From JABMPJ01 sp964345005 (GTDB taxonomy: Bacteria > Verrucomicrobiota > Kiritimatiellia > UBA8416 > JABMPJ01), in assembly GCA_964345005.1 (NCBI GenBank), contig CAYFPQ010000004.1, positions 1 through 64,000 on the forward strand: DNA of 64,000 bases, written 5' to 3'. Position 1 is the stretch's first letter. Each line of letters begins with the position of its first letter. Under the pieces are notes generated by a model. The model was not told the DNA's origin. It saw nothing but the letters and a program-made list of their open reading frames with translations, and did no database searches. The position numbers were made by a program, and so were the translations under genes. Of the stretch, positions 9,153-17,561 are shown in pieces.

Positions 9153-9247
9153 TGCCCCAACCCCCTGTGACGGTGGTGCGGCAACGCGAAGAACCCATGC
9201 TCAGGCTTTCCTTTTGCACGGGTTGGCGTTAGTATTCCCCGCGAGCT

Positions 9248-9985
9248 ATGAGACTGCCCCGATACAGAGTATGCATGATGTTGGGAATGGCCCTGTTGGT
9301 GGGGTGCGGCAGGGATATCCGCAGGCTGGACGAGCGTGACCGGAGCCTGCCGTTGATGCAGCGGGCGCGGGCAGCCGCATCAACAGGCGACGTCGAGGGG
9401 GCGGCAAACCTGTATCGGCAGGCGCTTGTCTCTGATCCCGGTGCGGCCCGTGCTCACCTTGATCTCGCGTTTCTGCTCCACGACACCATGAAAGACTACG
9501 TGGGTGCGATCTATCACTATCGCGGCTACCTCCATCTGAGGCCCGACACCCAGAAGGCGGATATGATCAAGAACAGGATGCGTCTTGCCGAGCAGGCGCT
9601 GGCTGCTCGGGTATTGCCGGAGGATCGCCAGGTAGGGCGAACCATTAAGCGGCTGGAACAGGAGGTCAGTTCTCTGCGAAAGCGGGTAGGGGAGTTGAAG
9701 GCTGAGAATGTCGTGCTGAAGAAGCAGTTGGCCGAGCGCCCCGTTGCGCCACCTGTGCCCAATCGCGTAGTAGACCCGGAGCCCTCCATCGTGCGTCCCT
9801 CGGTAGCGGCAACGCGCACAACCGAGTACGTGGTCAAACCGGGCGACACGCTGTCGAGTATCGCGGTTCGCATGTATGGCGATGCGGCAAAATGGCGGGA
9901 TATTGTGAAGGCGAACAAGGCAGTCATGGGCAGTGGTGACCTGGTTAAGGCTGGTCAGCGACTGAGGATTCCTAACGAGGAGTAG
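9248..9985 (+). CDS. LysM-domain lipoprotein with TPR and coiled coil
   Basis: A protein of 245 residues. The signal peptide ends in a lipobox (LLVGC, Cys19 or nearby), so the mature protein should be lipid-anchored. Residues about 35-115 form TPR-like helical pairs (ANLYRQALVSDPGAARAHLDLA). Residues about 130-160 are a coiled coil (LEQEVSSLRKRVGELKAE). A Pro-rich linker leads to a C-terminal LysM domain (YVVKPGDTLSSIAVRMYG, about 195-243) that binds peptidoglycan. It likely tethers the membrane to the cell wall. The next gene starts five bases downstream. Confidence 0.85.
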   Translation: MRLPRYRVCMMLGMALLVGCGRDIRRLDERDRSLPLMQRARAAASTGDVEGAANLYRQALVSDPGAARAHLDLAFLLHDTMKDYVGAIYHYRGYLHLRPDTQKADMIKNRMRLAEQALAARVLPEDRQVGRTIKRLEQEVSSLRKRVGELKAENVVLKKQLAERPVAPPVPNRVVDPEPSIVRPSVAATRTTEYVVKPGDTLSSIAVRMYGDAAKWRDIVKANKAVMGSGDLVKAGQRLRIPNEE

Positions 9986-9989
9986 AGAG

Positions 9990-10694
9990 ATGGCCGACGA
10001 CTTTTTTGACGAGGACCTGGTGGATGCCGCACCGGCAGCGAAACAGGAAACCGAGGTGCCTGTTGGACCGCCTGTAGAGCCTCTGACCGGTGCCGGGCAG
10101 ATGCGAATGGTGCGCCAGAAGGAAGAGCTCACCACGCAGGTGGCAGATGCCGTAAAGGAGATGGAAGAGTTGCGTATGCGCCAGGAGCAGCTCGAGAGGG
10201 AACGTAATGACCTCCAGGACCTTGCTCGGCGCCAGGACGACTACGAGGACGCGAAGGCGGAAATCATGGGCCACCTCTCGCGCAGCATTCTACACCTTGA
10301 ACGGGACGAGCAGCAGGCCAATCGCTACGCTGAGTTGATGGCGGTGATGCGCGAGCGGTTCAAGGATACGCTCGAGGAGCTGCGCGGTATCAACGAGGCC
10401 GGCTGGTCCAAAGATGCCTTCCAGACCGAGCTGAACAAGGCGCTCGTCCTTGTGGAAGAAGCGCGTTCGGTCTACCGCAGGGGAATAGCCAAGATTGACG
10501 CGGAGAACTGGCACCAGGTACAGGAGGGTGCTGAGCAGCCAACGGTTCTCGCGCGCAGCGAAGGTCGCGGCGGCCTGCCGCGTCGGTTCGGGTTCTGGTT
10601 GAGGGCTGGGTTGGCTTTCAGTATTCCCATGATCGTTATCGCGCTCCTGGTATTCGGTGCGGCCGTAGTGCTGCGTCTGAAGGGCTGGTACTGA
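9990..10694 (+). CDS. Coiled-coil protein with C-terminal transmembrane helix
   Basis: A protein of 234 residues of no family I recognise. The N-terminal 35 residues are acidic. Residues about 40-160 are strongly charged and helical and look like a long coiled coil. A single C-terminal hydrophobic helix (about 208-229, PMIVIALLVFGAAVVL) makes it a tail-anchored protein with a cytoplasmic coiled coil. It begins five bases after the LysM lipoprotein and is followed by a second coiled-coil membrane protein. The three probably form one envelope-associated operon. A role in cell shape or secretion is possible, but no motif decides it. Confidence 0.75.
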   Translation: MADDFFDEDLVDAAPAAKQETEVPVGPPVEPLTGAGQMRMVRQKEELTTQVADAVKEMEELRMRQEQLERERNDLQDLARRQDDYEDAKAEIMGHLSRSILHLERDEQQANRYAELMAVMRERFKDTLEELRGINEAGWSKDAFQTELNKALVLVEEARSVYRRGIAKIDAENWHQVQEGAEQPTVLARSEGRGGLPRRFGFWLRAGLAFSIPMIVIALLVFGAAVVLRLKGWY

Positions 10695-10738
10695 GGGGGC
10701 GTGTGCAGGGCTGCGGATGTGAGAGGATGAGGTAGGCG

Positions 10739-11197
10739 ATGGGGCGTGTGCTCACGGGTAAGCGGGCGCTGAAACGGCGCATAAAGGACGTACAGCGTGA
10801 GCTGTCGGCGGTGCGCAACGACATCCGCGCTATCGAGAAGGGCAAGCCCGCCAGCAGGCGTCCGGCATCAACGCAACCCCCGCGCCTCGTGCCATCGGCT
10901 GGCGTAGATTTCGGCGCTGGCGATGAGCCTGAAGATCATGTGGAATCGTTACTGGAGGCGGAGAAGAAGCAGCCGCGTCCGCCCTTGGATAAGGGGCGTC
11001 TCGCACAAGAGGATCGCACGATCAAAGAGCGTGCGAAGGGTGTTCGCGACGAGCGCTTCTCGGACTACCTTGCTTCAAGCTTTGCTGCGGGAGGGGCACT
11101 GCGGTACGAGCGTCGGATCCAACGCAACAAGGCGGTGCTGCTTGCTATTGTGGTGATTGCTGTACTGGTGTGGGTAGTGCGGCAGCTTCTAGTATAG
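10739..11197 (+). CDS. Basic coiled-coil protein with C-terminal transmembrane helix
   Basis: A protein of 152 residues with no recognised domain. The first 35 residues are basic and helical (KRALKRRIKDVQRELSAVRND). A Pro-rich linker and a charged middle follow, and one hydrophobic C-terminal helix (about 130-150) anchors it. Its topology mirrors the preceding gene: soluble coiled coil first, membrane anchor last. It starts 44 bases after that gene, and the ATG is preceded by a GAGGATGAGGTAGGC stretch that could serve as ribosome binding site. Confidence 0.7.
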   Translation: MGRVLTGKRALKRRIKDVQRELSAVRNDIRAIEKGKPASRRPASTQPPRLVPSAGVDFGAGDEPEDHVESLLEAEKKQPRPPLDKGRLAQEDRTIKERAKGVRDERFSDYLASSFAAGGALRYERRIQRNKAVLLAIVVIAVLVWVVRQLLV

Positions 11198-11204
11198 CTT
11201 CCGG

Positions 11205-11381
11205 CTACTTGAGAAGCGCCCCGATCACGATACCTACGCCCGTGAAGAGCATGAGCGCAAGAGCGGTCGGCATCTCCTGTTTCCATTTGAAGAGCTCAAT
11301 AGTCGTATCGCCGTCGCTGGACACAAAGAACAGGACACAGGCGGCGATCAGCGCCAGCGCCCAAAGTAGTGTCTTCCTCAT
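11205..11381 (-). CDS. Small two-helix membrane protein, LapA (DUF1049)-like
   Basis: A 58-residue protein. Two hydrophobic helices (about 5-20 and 38-57) flank a short loop containing IELFKWKQEMP. This arrangement, with a beta-like FKW segment between helices, resembles the LapA/YciS domain family linked to lipopolysaccharide assembly. AGGAGG lies eight bases upstream of ATG 11381. It follows the four-helix membrane gene on the same strand and is probably the last gene of that run. The family assignment rests on pattern only. Confidence 0.65.
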   Translation of the reverse strand: MRKTLLWALALIAACVLFFVSSDGDTTIELFKWKQEMPTALALMLFTGVGIVIGALLK

Positions 11382-11423
11382 GCTCTATTCCTCCTGTACC
11401 GATCTCCCGCCGATGGCGAGCGC

Positions 11424-11942
11424 TCAGTAGTTGCCGTCAATGACACGATTAATGCTGTCGCGGCGGCGCTGGGTCTTGTCGAATCCCTTGTCTCCATGGC
11501 GGAAGGCGTTGAACCCCGCGCGGACCATGACCACCACGAGAGCAGCGGCCGCTGCACTGAGCACCAGTGCGAATACAGCTTCGAAGTAACCTGATGCGAG
11601 TATCCATTTCGCCAGGGGGGCAACGATCAGGATTGTTGCCAGCAATGCGACAATCAGCGGCAGCCAGGGCAGCATGGGTGAACTGCGTAGCACGGGAACG
11701 AGGTAGAGGCGCATCGCAACCACAGCAGTGAGCACCAGGTAGCCCCCCACCACAGTCACGGCAAACACGCGTAGCGGAGTGGTCATGGTTGAGCCCATGG
11801 CAGCGCTGATGTTGAAGAGCGCAAAAAGAAACCCCAGAACGGCTAGCCCGAGCAAAACGTTATACTCGGTGTTTGAACCGGTACTGCCGATTACTTCGCG
11901 GATGACCTGCTCTGCCTCACTGATCCATACGGCAATCATCAT
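11424..11942 (-). CDS. Four-helix integral membrane protein of unknown function
   Basis: A protein of 172 residues with hydrophobic segments at about 28-48, 57-80, 90-110 and 116-140, and a basic C-terminal tail (about 145-172). I do not recognise the family. It lies 25 bases downstream of the thioredoxin-CcdA gene on the same strand and ahead of the LapA-like gene, so it is probably co-transcribed with them. Two adjacent Met codons open the frame; the second (11939) is equally possible as the start. Confidence 0.65.
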   Translation of the reverse strand: MMIAVWISEAEQVIREVIGSTGSNTEYNVLLGLAVLGFLFALFNISAAMGSTMTTPLRVFAVTVVGGYLVLTAVVAMRLYLVPVLRSSPMLPWLPLIVALLATILIVAPLAKWILASGYFEAVFALVLSAAAAALVVVMVRAGFNAFRHGDKGFDKTQRRRDSINRVIDGNY

Positions 11943-11966
11943 GCACCTCGTGGGTATAGTTCACTG

Positions 11967-13127
11967 CTAAAGGATAGCGATTAGGGCGGCGAGCGCAATG
12001 AATAAACCGGCCAGAGCAAGCTTGCTGGGCACCACGTTCTTGCGACTCCAGCGCACAAAGCGCTCCGTGCGCGTGCCTTGATAGGCCAGGACCAGGGCAA
12101 GAACAAGAGGGAGAATGAAGAGCGTGTTGTAGAGAAGCAGGTATCCCAGCACAAGGGGCACCGACTTTCCGCTCCTCAATACCAGCACGAGTGTTGGCAC
12201 ATAGACTTGGCCGGTATAGACGCTCTCGAGCACGGTAACGAGAAAGGATGCGAGGATGCTTCCCCACAAGATACGGTGTGTTGCCAAGCCGCTGCGGATG
12301 GCGCTGTGAATGGCTTCGTTTACGCGGTGTGGCAGCTTGAGAGTCACATCGCCGGGGCGGCCGCCTGCGCGGTAGCGTAGGGCATCGCGTATCGACAGGA
12401 GGGCAAGAAGCAGAAGGACTGCAATCATGAACAGCTCAAGGCCACGTCGCATGGCCGGAAACCCCGCAAAGAGATAGAGGAGTCGGAAGAGCCCGAAGCC
12501 AATCGCCATGTAGGTCAGGAAGCAGGTGACACAGAAGGCTGCACCAGCCCAGATCAAGCGTCGCCCGCTGACCTTCATGACGCTCAACATGCTGATAAAG
12601 AACACGAGTGTCGAGATAGCACAGGGATTAACACCGTCAATCAGTCCGGCAAGCGCAACCCCCACCACGGTGAAGTGCCGCACGCGCCGTTCGAGCCGCT
12701 CCAGGTTCAGCGCCTCGGGTGCATCCAGAGGCTTGGATTCTGGGCCAACAAGGGCACCGGATATGATCTGCCCGATGTGGCTCAGAAATTCACCTGCAAT
12801 CACTGGCCAGGTGTCGAAAGCGCGATTTCCGTTGACGATCAGCACTCCGGTGGCGTGCTCGTCGATGATCATGCGCTCCTGGTAGGCGGCGAGCTGCAGG
12901 TAATTGGTGTCGATATCGATATCGTGGCGCAACAACCGATACTGGCCGCCATAGTATGCTTCCAGCTGGGGCAGAATTTCGTGGTCGATGCGGAAACAGG
13001 TTTCGCATCCCTCTGTGTAGAAGTACTCGATTCGAGGGGGAGGGATGTCATTGTGTTGGGCGAAAGCGCCATTGGAAAGCATCAGCAACAGCAGGCTCAG
13101 AATGGCAATGATTCGATGCTGGTTCAT
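11967..13127 (-). CDS. Thioredoxin-like domain fused to CcdA/DsbD-type membrane domain
   Basis: A protein of 386 residues. After a signal sequence (about 1-23) comes a periplasmic thioredoxin-like domain with a CETC motif (Cys41, Cys44). From about residue 150 there is a multi-helix membrane domain with the DGVNPCA motif (Cys169) and FCVTC (Cys199, Cys202) typical of CcdA/DsbD reductant carriers. In DsbD the thioredoxin domain is C-terminal; here it is N-terminal. The likely role is passing electrons from cytoplasmic thioredoxin across the membrane to periplasmic proteins. Its ATG overlaps the stop of the DUF1573 gene by four bases, so the two are coupled. Confidence 0.8.
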   Translation of the reverse strand: MNQHRIIAILSLLLLMLSNGAFAQHNDIPPPRIEYFYTEGCETCFRIDHEILPQLEAYYGGQYRLLRHDIDIDTNYLQLAAYQERMIIDEHATGVLIVNGNRAFDTWPVIAGEFLSHIGQIISGALVGPESKPLDAPEALNLERLERRVRHFTVVGVALAGLIDGVNPCAISTLVFFISMLSVMKVSGRRLIWAGAAFCVTCFLTYMAIGFGLFRLLYLFAGFPAMRRGLELFMIAVLLLLALLSIRDALRYRAGGRPGDVTLKLPHRVNEAIHSAIRSGLATHRILWGSILASFLVTVLESVYTGQVYVPTLVLVLRSGKSVPLVLGYLLLYNTLFILPLVLALVLAYQGTRTERFVRWSRKNVVPSKLALAGLFIALAALIAIL

Positions 13128-14068
13128 GGTAGAACGCGAATAGGGATCCGGAGCGTGGGTGTCGACGGCAGACTGGTATGCACAAGGATCTGTTTGCCGT
13201 TCAGTGCGGCTTCAGGACGAACACCGTCCAGTTCGACCCGCGTTGTGCCGTTGGGCAGTTTCCTGAACGCCGTCTTGATCGACGGGAGTGGCGCCTCGAC
13301 CTTCGTCACCTCGAAGGCCAGCTTCTTGAACGGTCGCACGGTGAGGGCCAGTTTGCGGGCGTCGGGCCATGACTTCCTCAGGATAAGCTCCCTGGGCAGC
13401 GCTGTCAGATCTCCGACAGCTACGCCAGCGATGTTCAGGTTGGCTTCCAATCCCTTAGGGTGATCGGTTGTTACAGTAAGACGGCCGCGCACGAGCCCTT
13501 CGCTCAGAGGGGGGACCGTGCGGACAGTCAGACCTCTGCCGTCCGGGTCTATCGTGGCATCGTACGCGGGGGTGTCCGACTTCACGTCTGTGATACGAAT
13601 CTCCGGTCGCAGGCTGACAAGCTTGACGGTCTGGGTCGATACGTTGCTCTTGTGCATCTGGCGGAAGTTCAGATAGCGCGGCTCCAGGGCGACCTCCACG
13701 ACAATGGTTCCTTTCAGCCAGAGTCTCAGTCGCGGTGTGGTGGGGTCATTGCTCTCGATCAGGATACTCTTTCTCTGCTTCCCACGCCGGCCCTTCAGTG
13801 TGAAGCGAGAATCGATCGTGGCGCTTTCCCCGGGCGGGATGCTGCTCTTGCTGGACTTGACGGCCGTGCAGCCGCATGAGGCCTTGACTCGCTTGATGGA
13901 AAGTGGGGCATCCCCCGTATTCGTTATGACAAACTTGTGAACCACTACCTCGTTGTCGCGGCGCACACCAAAATCAAATTGGGGGGTTGGGCAAAGGATC
14001 TTGGGTGCGGCTGCAGCGCTCATGCAGGCGAATAGCAGGAGCCCCACATAGCTTGCGTGCCTGCGCAT
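13124..14068 (-). CDS. DUF1573 periplasmic protein
   Basis: A protein of 314 residues with a signal peptide (about 1-20). Residues about 27-115 match the DUF1573 Ig-like fold, with FDFGVRRDNEVVVHKFVITNTGDAPLSI-type strands and the diagnostic ASCGCTAV motif. The middle and C-terminal parts look like further beta-sandwich repeats. The family is common in Bacteroidota and PVC bacteria and has no settled function. Coupling to a periplasmic disulfide reductase is notable because the CGC motif could be its substrate; that is inference. Confidence 0.8.
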   Translation of the reverse strand: MRRHASYVGLLLFACMSAAAAPKILCPTPQFDFGVRRDNEVVVHKFVITNTGDAPLSIKRVKASCGCTAVKSSKSSIPPGESATIDSRFTLKGRRGKQRKSILIESNDPTTPRLRLWLKGTIVVEVALEPRYLNFRQMHKSNVSTQTVKLVSLRPEIRITDVKSDTPAYDATIDPDGRGLTVRTVPPLSEGLVRGRLTVTTDHPKGLEANLNIAGVAVGDLTALPRELILRKSWPDARKLALTVRPFKKLAFEVTKVEAPLPSIKTAFRKLPNGTTRVELDGVRPEAALNGKQILVHTSLPSTPTLRIPIRVLP

Positions 14069-14074
14069 ACCGTC

Positions 14075-15685
14075 CTACTCCCGTGCGGCAACTACACCAT
14101 CCACCTCTTCAATCGCAGGCGGGGGTGGGGGAGCTTCTTCCCCGGAGCCGAAATCGAGCCATCCAATCAGGTTCAGGAACGCGATCATGACGGCAATGGG
14201 GCTAACGAATCGGATAAAGATCCCCCACAACGAAGCGAGAGTAACCACGTGCACTTCGGAATTATGAGACGCGTCGTCGCGGAGCCCAGCCAGCAGGCTC
14301 CACAGGTGTACATCGGCGAAGTTGTGGGACCCCTCCCGAATCTCGTCGACAGCCTTCTTTGTCCCCCATATCCAGCCGACAAAAATGCTGATGAATAGGC
14401 CGCCGAGCGGCAGCAGCCAGTTCGAAGAGACACTGTCCAAGGCATCGAAAACGGGCCCGCTCACGGCGCAGGCGCATCCGATTCCGAAGATTACGGCGCC
14501 AAACACAACCGAAGCACGGCGGCGACTCCAGCCCAGCTCGTCTACGAAGAAGGCTGTCACCACCTCGAGCAAGCTGATGCCGGATGTCAGCGCGGCAACC
14601 ATGAGAAGAAGAAAGAAGAGTGTGGCCCACAGCGGACCGAGCGTCATTCGACTGAACACAGCAGGAAGAATATTGAAGACAAGCCCGGGCCCCTGGGCCG
14701 GATCGAAGCCAAGGGCAAACACGGCAGGGAACATGGCCAGTCCGGCGAGAAGAGCGACGATTGTATCGAGTGTGACAATCGATAGACTGGACAGAAACAG
14801 GTTCTCGTGCTTTCCGACGTAGCTCCCATACGTAATGATCGCGCCCATTCCGAGGCTGAGCGAGAAGAACGCGTGTCCCAATGCCACGAGCACACTTTCC
14901 GTTGTGAGTTTCGAGAAGTCGGGACTCAGGAAAAATCGCACACCGGCGGTCGCGCCCTTGAGCGCCATACCTCTGACGGCAAGCACCACCAAAAGGACAA
15001 AGAGCACGGGCATGAGAATCTTGGATGCACGCTCGATCCCCCCTCGTACGCCCTTGTACACAATCCCGATACAAAGGGTCATGAAGACGCCGTGACAGAG
15101 AATACTCAAAGACGCACTGTCCTTGAAGGAGTTGAATTGGGCTCCCGCCTGATTCACGGCAACGACTGCGTCCGCCGCCGCGAAATTCAGTTGTCCTGTA
15201 GCTGCCTTGACGATGTAGCCGACAGTCCATCCGGCCACAACGCTGTAGAAACTCAGGATGATGAAACCGGCGAGCACGCCCATGATACCGACGAGAGTCC
15301 ACCCGAACGCGAAGATCATGAGGCCGAGCACCAAAGCCAACAGCCCCCAGCCCCACGTTCCCACACCCAGCAACAAGAGACCGCCGGCCGTTGTGCAGAA
15401 ACCGATGAAATGGGCCAACCGCGAATTGCGCGGATTGAGCATTCGGAATGCGCCGACCGGGTCCTTGCGGGTGTGACGCCCCAGGCTGATCTCGCACAGC
15501 ATGACCGGCACACCGATGATCGCGATGCAGAGCAGGTAGATCAGGACGAACGCGCCGCCGCCGTGTTCCCCCGTGATATAGGGAAATTTCCAGATATTCC
15601 CCAGTCCGACGGCAGACCCTGCCGCGGCAAGAATGAATCCTAAATTGCTGCTCCAGCTTTCGCGCGGTCCGTTCGGTGATTTCAT
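14075..15685 (-). CDS. Sodium:neurotransmitter symporter family (NSS) transporter
   Basis: An inner-membrane transporter of 536 residues with 11-12 predicted helices. The N-terminus carries the family signature FILAAAGSAVGLGNIWKFPY, which in LeuT forms the sodium and substrate site in helix 1. Bacterial members take up amino acids with Na+. I chose ATG 15685 because the conserved region starts a few residues later; an ORF extended to 15820 adds 45 residues with no family similarity. It is the first gene of the minus-strand run ending with the LapA-like gene, seven bases ahead of DUF1573. The substrate cannot be read from sequence. Confidence 0.9.
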   Translation of the reverse strand: MKSPNGPRESWSSNLGFILAAAGSAVGLGNIWKFPYITGEHGGGAFVLIYLLCIAIIGVPVMLCEISLGRHTRKDPVGAFRMLNPRNSRLAHFIGFCTTAGGLLLLGVGTWGWGLLALVLGLMIFAFGWTLVGIMGVLAGFIILSFYSVVAGWTVGYIVKAATGQLNFAAADAVVAVNQAGAQFNSFKDSASLSILCHGVFMTLCIGIVYKGVRGGIERASKILMPVLFVLLVVLAVRGMALKGATAGVRFFLSPDFSKLTTESVLVALGHAFFSLSLGMGAIITYGSYVGKHENLFLSSLSIVTLDTIVALLAGLAMFPAVFALGFDPAQGPGLVFNILPAVFSRMTLGPLWATLFFLLLMVAALTSGISLLEVVTAFFVDELGWSRRRASVVFGAVIFGIGCACAVSGPVFDALDSVSSNWLLPLGGLFISIFVGWIWGTKKAVDEIREGSHNFADVHLWSLLAGLRDDASHNSEVHVVTLASLWGIFIRFVSPIAVMIAFLNLIGWLDFGSGEEAPPPPPAIEEVDGVVAARE

Positions 15686-15813
15686 GGGAAAAAGATTAGC
15701 GATGGCCAGCGCAGGACACAAGCCTGATTCAGGTGTTGCTTCACCGAGCCAGGGGATGGTTTCGAATTTGACGTGGTGGTTTGGTTTTGCTCCTATGGCT
15801 GGGGCAGGAGGAT

Positions 15814-15975
15814 GTGGCAACGAAGATGAAATGGGGGATAGCGGTTATCGCGATCGTGGTAATCGGGGCGGTGGCATGGAAGATGTCACCGGGGCTGCGA
15901 ACGAAAGCGGTTGACGCGGTTGGGAAAGTCGGTGGTTGGAGCGAGGAGGCGCGTAAGGCCGATTTGCTGGGTTGA
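15814..15975 (+). CDS. Small single-helix membrane protein
   Basis: A short ORF with one N-terminal hydrophobic helix (GIAVIAIVVIGAVAW) and a charged tail. Two starts are possible: GTG 15814 (53 residues), just after an AGGAG, or ATG 15826 (49 residues), about 15 bases from it. It is divergent from the NSS transporter and 96 bases ahead of a small lipoprotein gene on the same strand. No family recognised. Conservation would be needed to confirm it as a gene. Confidence 0.45.
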   Translation: MATKMKWGIAVIAIVVIGAVAWKMSPGLRTKAVDAVGKVGGWSEEARKADLLG

Positions 15976-16071
15976 ATCTCACTTGGAGCGGACCAGACTT
16001 GAAACGCTCTATGGCGAAGTCGTGGAACGATAGGTAGTCAGTTCCTTTCAAGTATCTAGGAGAGAAGTGGT

Positions 16072-16389
16072 ATGAGGATTGTAAGTGTTGCGCTTCTAGC
16101 AGCAATGGTGCTCTTAGCGGCGGGCTGCCGTCGTGTGGACGAGCGCAAAGTCTATCGAATTGCCCGGGATCATGTCGAACAGCAGGTTGGCGAAGGCGTG
16201 GAAGTGAGTTCGATGAAGGATACGCTCTTTGCTGTTGGCAAGAACGCTGCGCGCGTGGATGTCGACTACCGCCGCGGCGGCGCCCAGCCTGTCGAGGGAT
16301 ACATGACAGTGTGGTGTAAACGCATCCGGATGCGCTGGGAGTTCGAGCGTGCAACGGACAGCCGCTCTTCGGCCAGCCCGATGCGGTAG
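16072..16389 (+). CDS. Small lipoprotein
   Basis: A protein of 105 residues with a clear lipoprotein signal (VALLAAMVLLAAGC, lipobox Cys19). The mature part is charged and has no domain I recognise. GGAGAG precedes the ATG by seven bases. It ends three bases before the stop of the convergent MshEN-domain gene. Confidence 0.75.
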   Translation: MRIVSVALLAAMVLLAAGCRRVDERKVYRIARDHVEQQVGEGVEVSSMKDTLFAVGKNAARVDVDYRRGGAQPVEGYMTVWCKRIRMRWEFERATDSRSSASPMR

Positions 16390-16392
16390 CGT

Positions 16393-16599
16393 TTACAGGT
16401 TACGCATCCGCTTCTGCTTGGCCAGCGCGATGTCGATATGGTGGCGCTTGACGTAGCCGCGGCTCACGAGAATCTGCCCGATCATGCGACTGTCTGAGCC
16501 CTGGATCTGCAGGGCCTTCTCTAGTTGCTCGGGTGAGAGTGAACCTTGCTCGACAAGAATCTCGCCCAGCCGCGTATGCTGGCCCTCGGATCCGTCCAT
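16393..16599 (-). CDS. Free-standing MshEN-type (GspE N-terminal) domain protein, probable c-di-GMP receptor
   Basis: A protein of only 68 residues, made almost entirely of two MshEN motifs. Motif one spans residues 10-33: Arg10-Leu11-Gly12, Leu15-Val16, Gly19, Leu26, Leu30 and Gln33. Five linker residues follow, then motif two at 39-62: Gly41, Leu44-Val45, Gly48, Ile55, Leu59 and Gln62, with Met39 where Arg is usual. In MshE and related ATPases this tandem motif binds cyclic di-GMP. Here there is no ATPase domain attached. A diguanylate cyclase lies three genes upstream on the same strand, so this could be a minimal receptor or adaptor for its product. Confidence 0.75.
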   Translation of the reverse strand: MDGSEGQHTRLGEILVEQGSLSPEQLEKALQIQGSDSRMIGQILVSRGYVKRHHIDIALAKQKRMRNL

Positions 16600-16614
16600 G
16601 GCTTACCCCCGTTG

Positions 16615-16791
16615 CTACTCCTTCATCATGAAGTCGTTGCTCTGGTTAACGGCATCTTGGAGCGCACGCTTGATGCGGTGCTCGTCCATGGCGCTCTTGC
16701 CGTTGAGGAAGGTCACGGTCTGGCGACAGATCAACGCTAAACGATTGATCAACTGCCGTGCTTCGACAAGCTTCTGCCCTGAAGATTCCAT
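16615..16791 (-). CDS. 58-residue helical protein of unknown function
   Basis: A small soluble protein predicted to be all-helical, with no signal peptide or membrane segment and one Cys. AGGAG lies six bases ahead of ATG 16791, which supports this start over a TTG at 16797. It is 15 bases upstream of the MshEN gene on the same strand and so probably co-translated with it. Its size and position suggest an adaptor to the MshEN protein; no family is recognised. Confidence 0.6.
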   Translation of the reverse strand: MESSGQKLVEARQLINRLALICRQTVTFLNGKSAMDEHRIKRALQDAVNQSNDFMMKE

Positions 16792-16871
16792 AAGCAACTC
16801 CTAGTGATGAATATCTACCATGTGCCATGTGGATGTGCAAGGTGAATCAGCACGCGGGCAAGGGTTCAAGC

Positions 16872-17561
16872 CTACTTCGTAATAGCATTCTGGCCACTTC
16901 GCTCGCGTTTGCGCTCGACCATGATGCGGCGGATGGCTAGCGCAACAATGATCAGGCCTGTTAATGTGATCGGGACGGAGCGATGGACTTCCCCCAGCCA
17001 CCCGAACAGCGTATCGTAGGCGAATACCCAGCACACTGTCGCGGAAAGAGTGCCGAGCGCAACGGTGGCCATGGTCACCCATGGGCGGAGACCCAGGAGG
17101 TACCCGAGGACAGATCCGGCCACAACACCCGTCATGAAGAACGGAAACCAGACAAAGGCGAATACCCCAATGATCTTGCTGCGACGAAAACGCGCCACAC
17201 TGCGACGGGCCGAAGCGAAGATGGGCTCCATGTGCTGCTTGAAGAAACGGCGCTCGAGCAGGTTGCGATACGAGAAGATGAGGACCGGGTAAGCAATCAT
17301 GACGATGGTGCAATCGATGTAGACGGCCAGAAATACACGGAGGTAGGCATTGAGCCCCGCCTGGGTTGCGTGAGCTATGGCCCCCGCGCGACCGACCATG
17401 AGCTGGGTGAATCCCATGATGAGCAGGTCATCCCAGCGATGGTGTTCGAGTCGCCACAGGATAGCGATTGTAGCGACCCAGGCGATCATCATGGTGCACC
17501 CGGTGATGAAGATGTGGCGACGATCGCGGCGCATCAGTGGAGGTTTAGAGGTACCATTCAT
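16872..17561 (-). CDS. Membrane protein, distantly like small multidrug export (COG2426) family
   Basis: A protein of 229 residues with about five or six helices. The segment RRSKIIGVFAFVWFPFFMTGVVAGSV, ahead of LLGLRPW, parallels the G-x-PLPG-x-G region of Sm_multidrug_ex proteins, but the Pro-Gly positions are changed. A truer member of that family lies at 24146. The gene overlaps the diguanylate cyclase stop by four bases (ATGA) and so is coupled to it. Family assignment is tentative; transport activity is not established for the family. Confidence 0.6.
   Translation of the reverse strand: MNGTSKPPLMRRDRRHIFITGCTMMIAWVATIAILWRLEHHRWDDLLIMGFTQLMVGRAGAIAHATQAGLNAYLRVFLAVYIDCTIVMIAYPVLIFSYRNLLERRFFKQHMEPIFASARRSVARFRRSKIIGVFAFVWFPFFMTGVVAGSVLGYLLGLRPWVTMATVALGTLSATVCWVFAYDTLFGWLGEVHRSVPITLTGLIIVALAIRRIMVERKRERSGQNAITK

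Noticed and set aside
9190..9232. Hairpin AACCCATGC with GCACGGGTT before the LysM lipoprotein
   Set aside because: One mismatch in nine, no T run and no obvious partner gene, so it is not supported as a terminator.
14262..15497. 411-residue frame overlapping the NSS transporter on the same strand
   Set aside because: It is out of frame with a well-conserved transporter, and its Arg/Cys-rich composition is that of a shifted frame.
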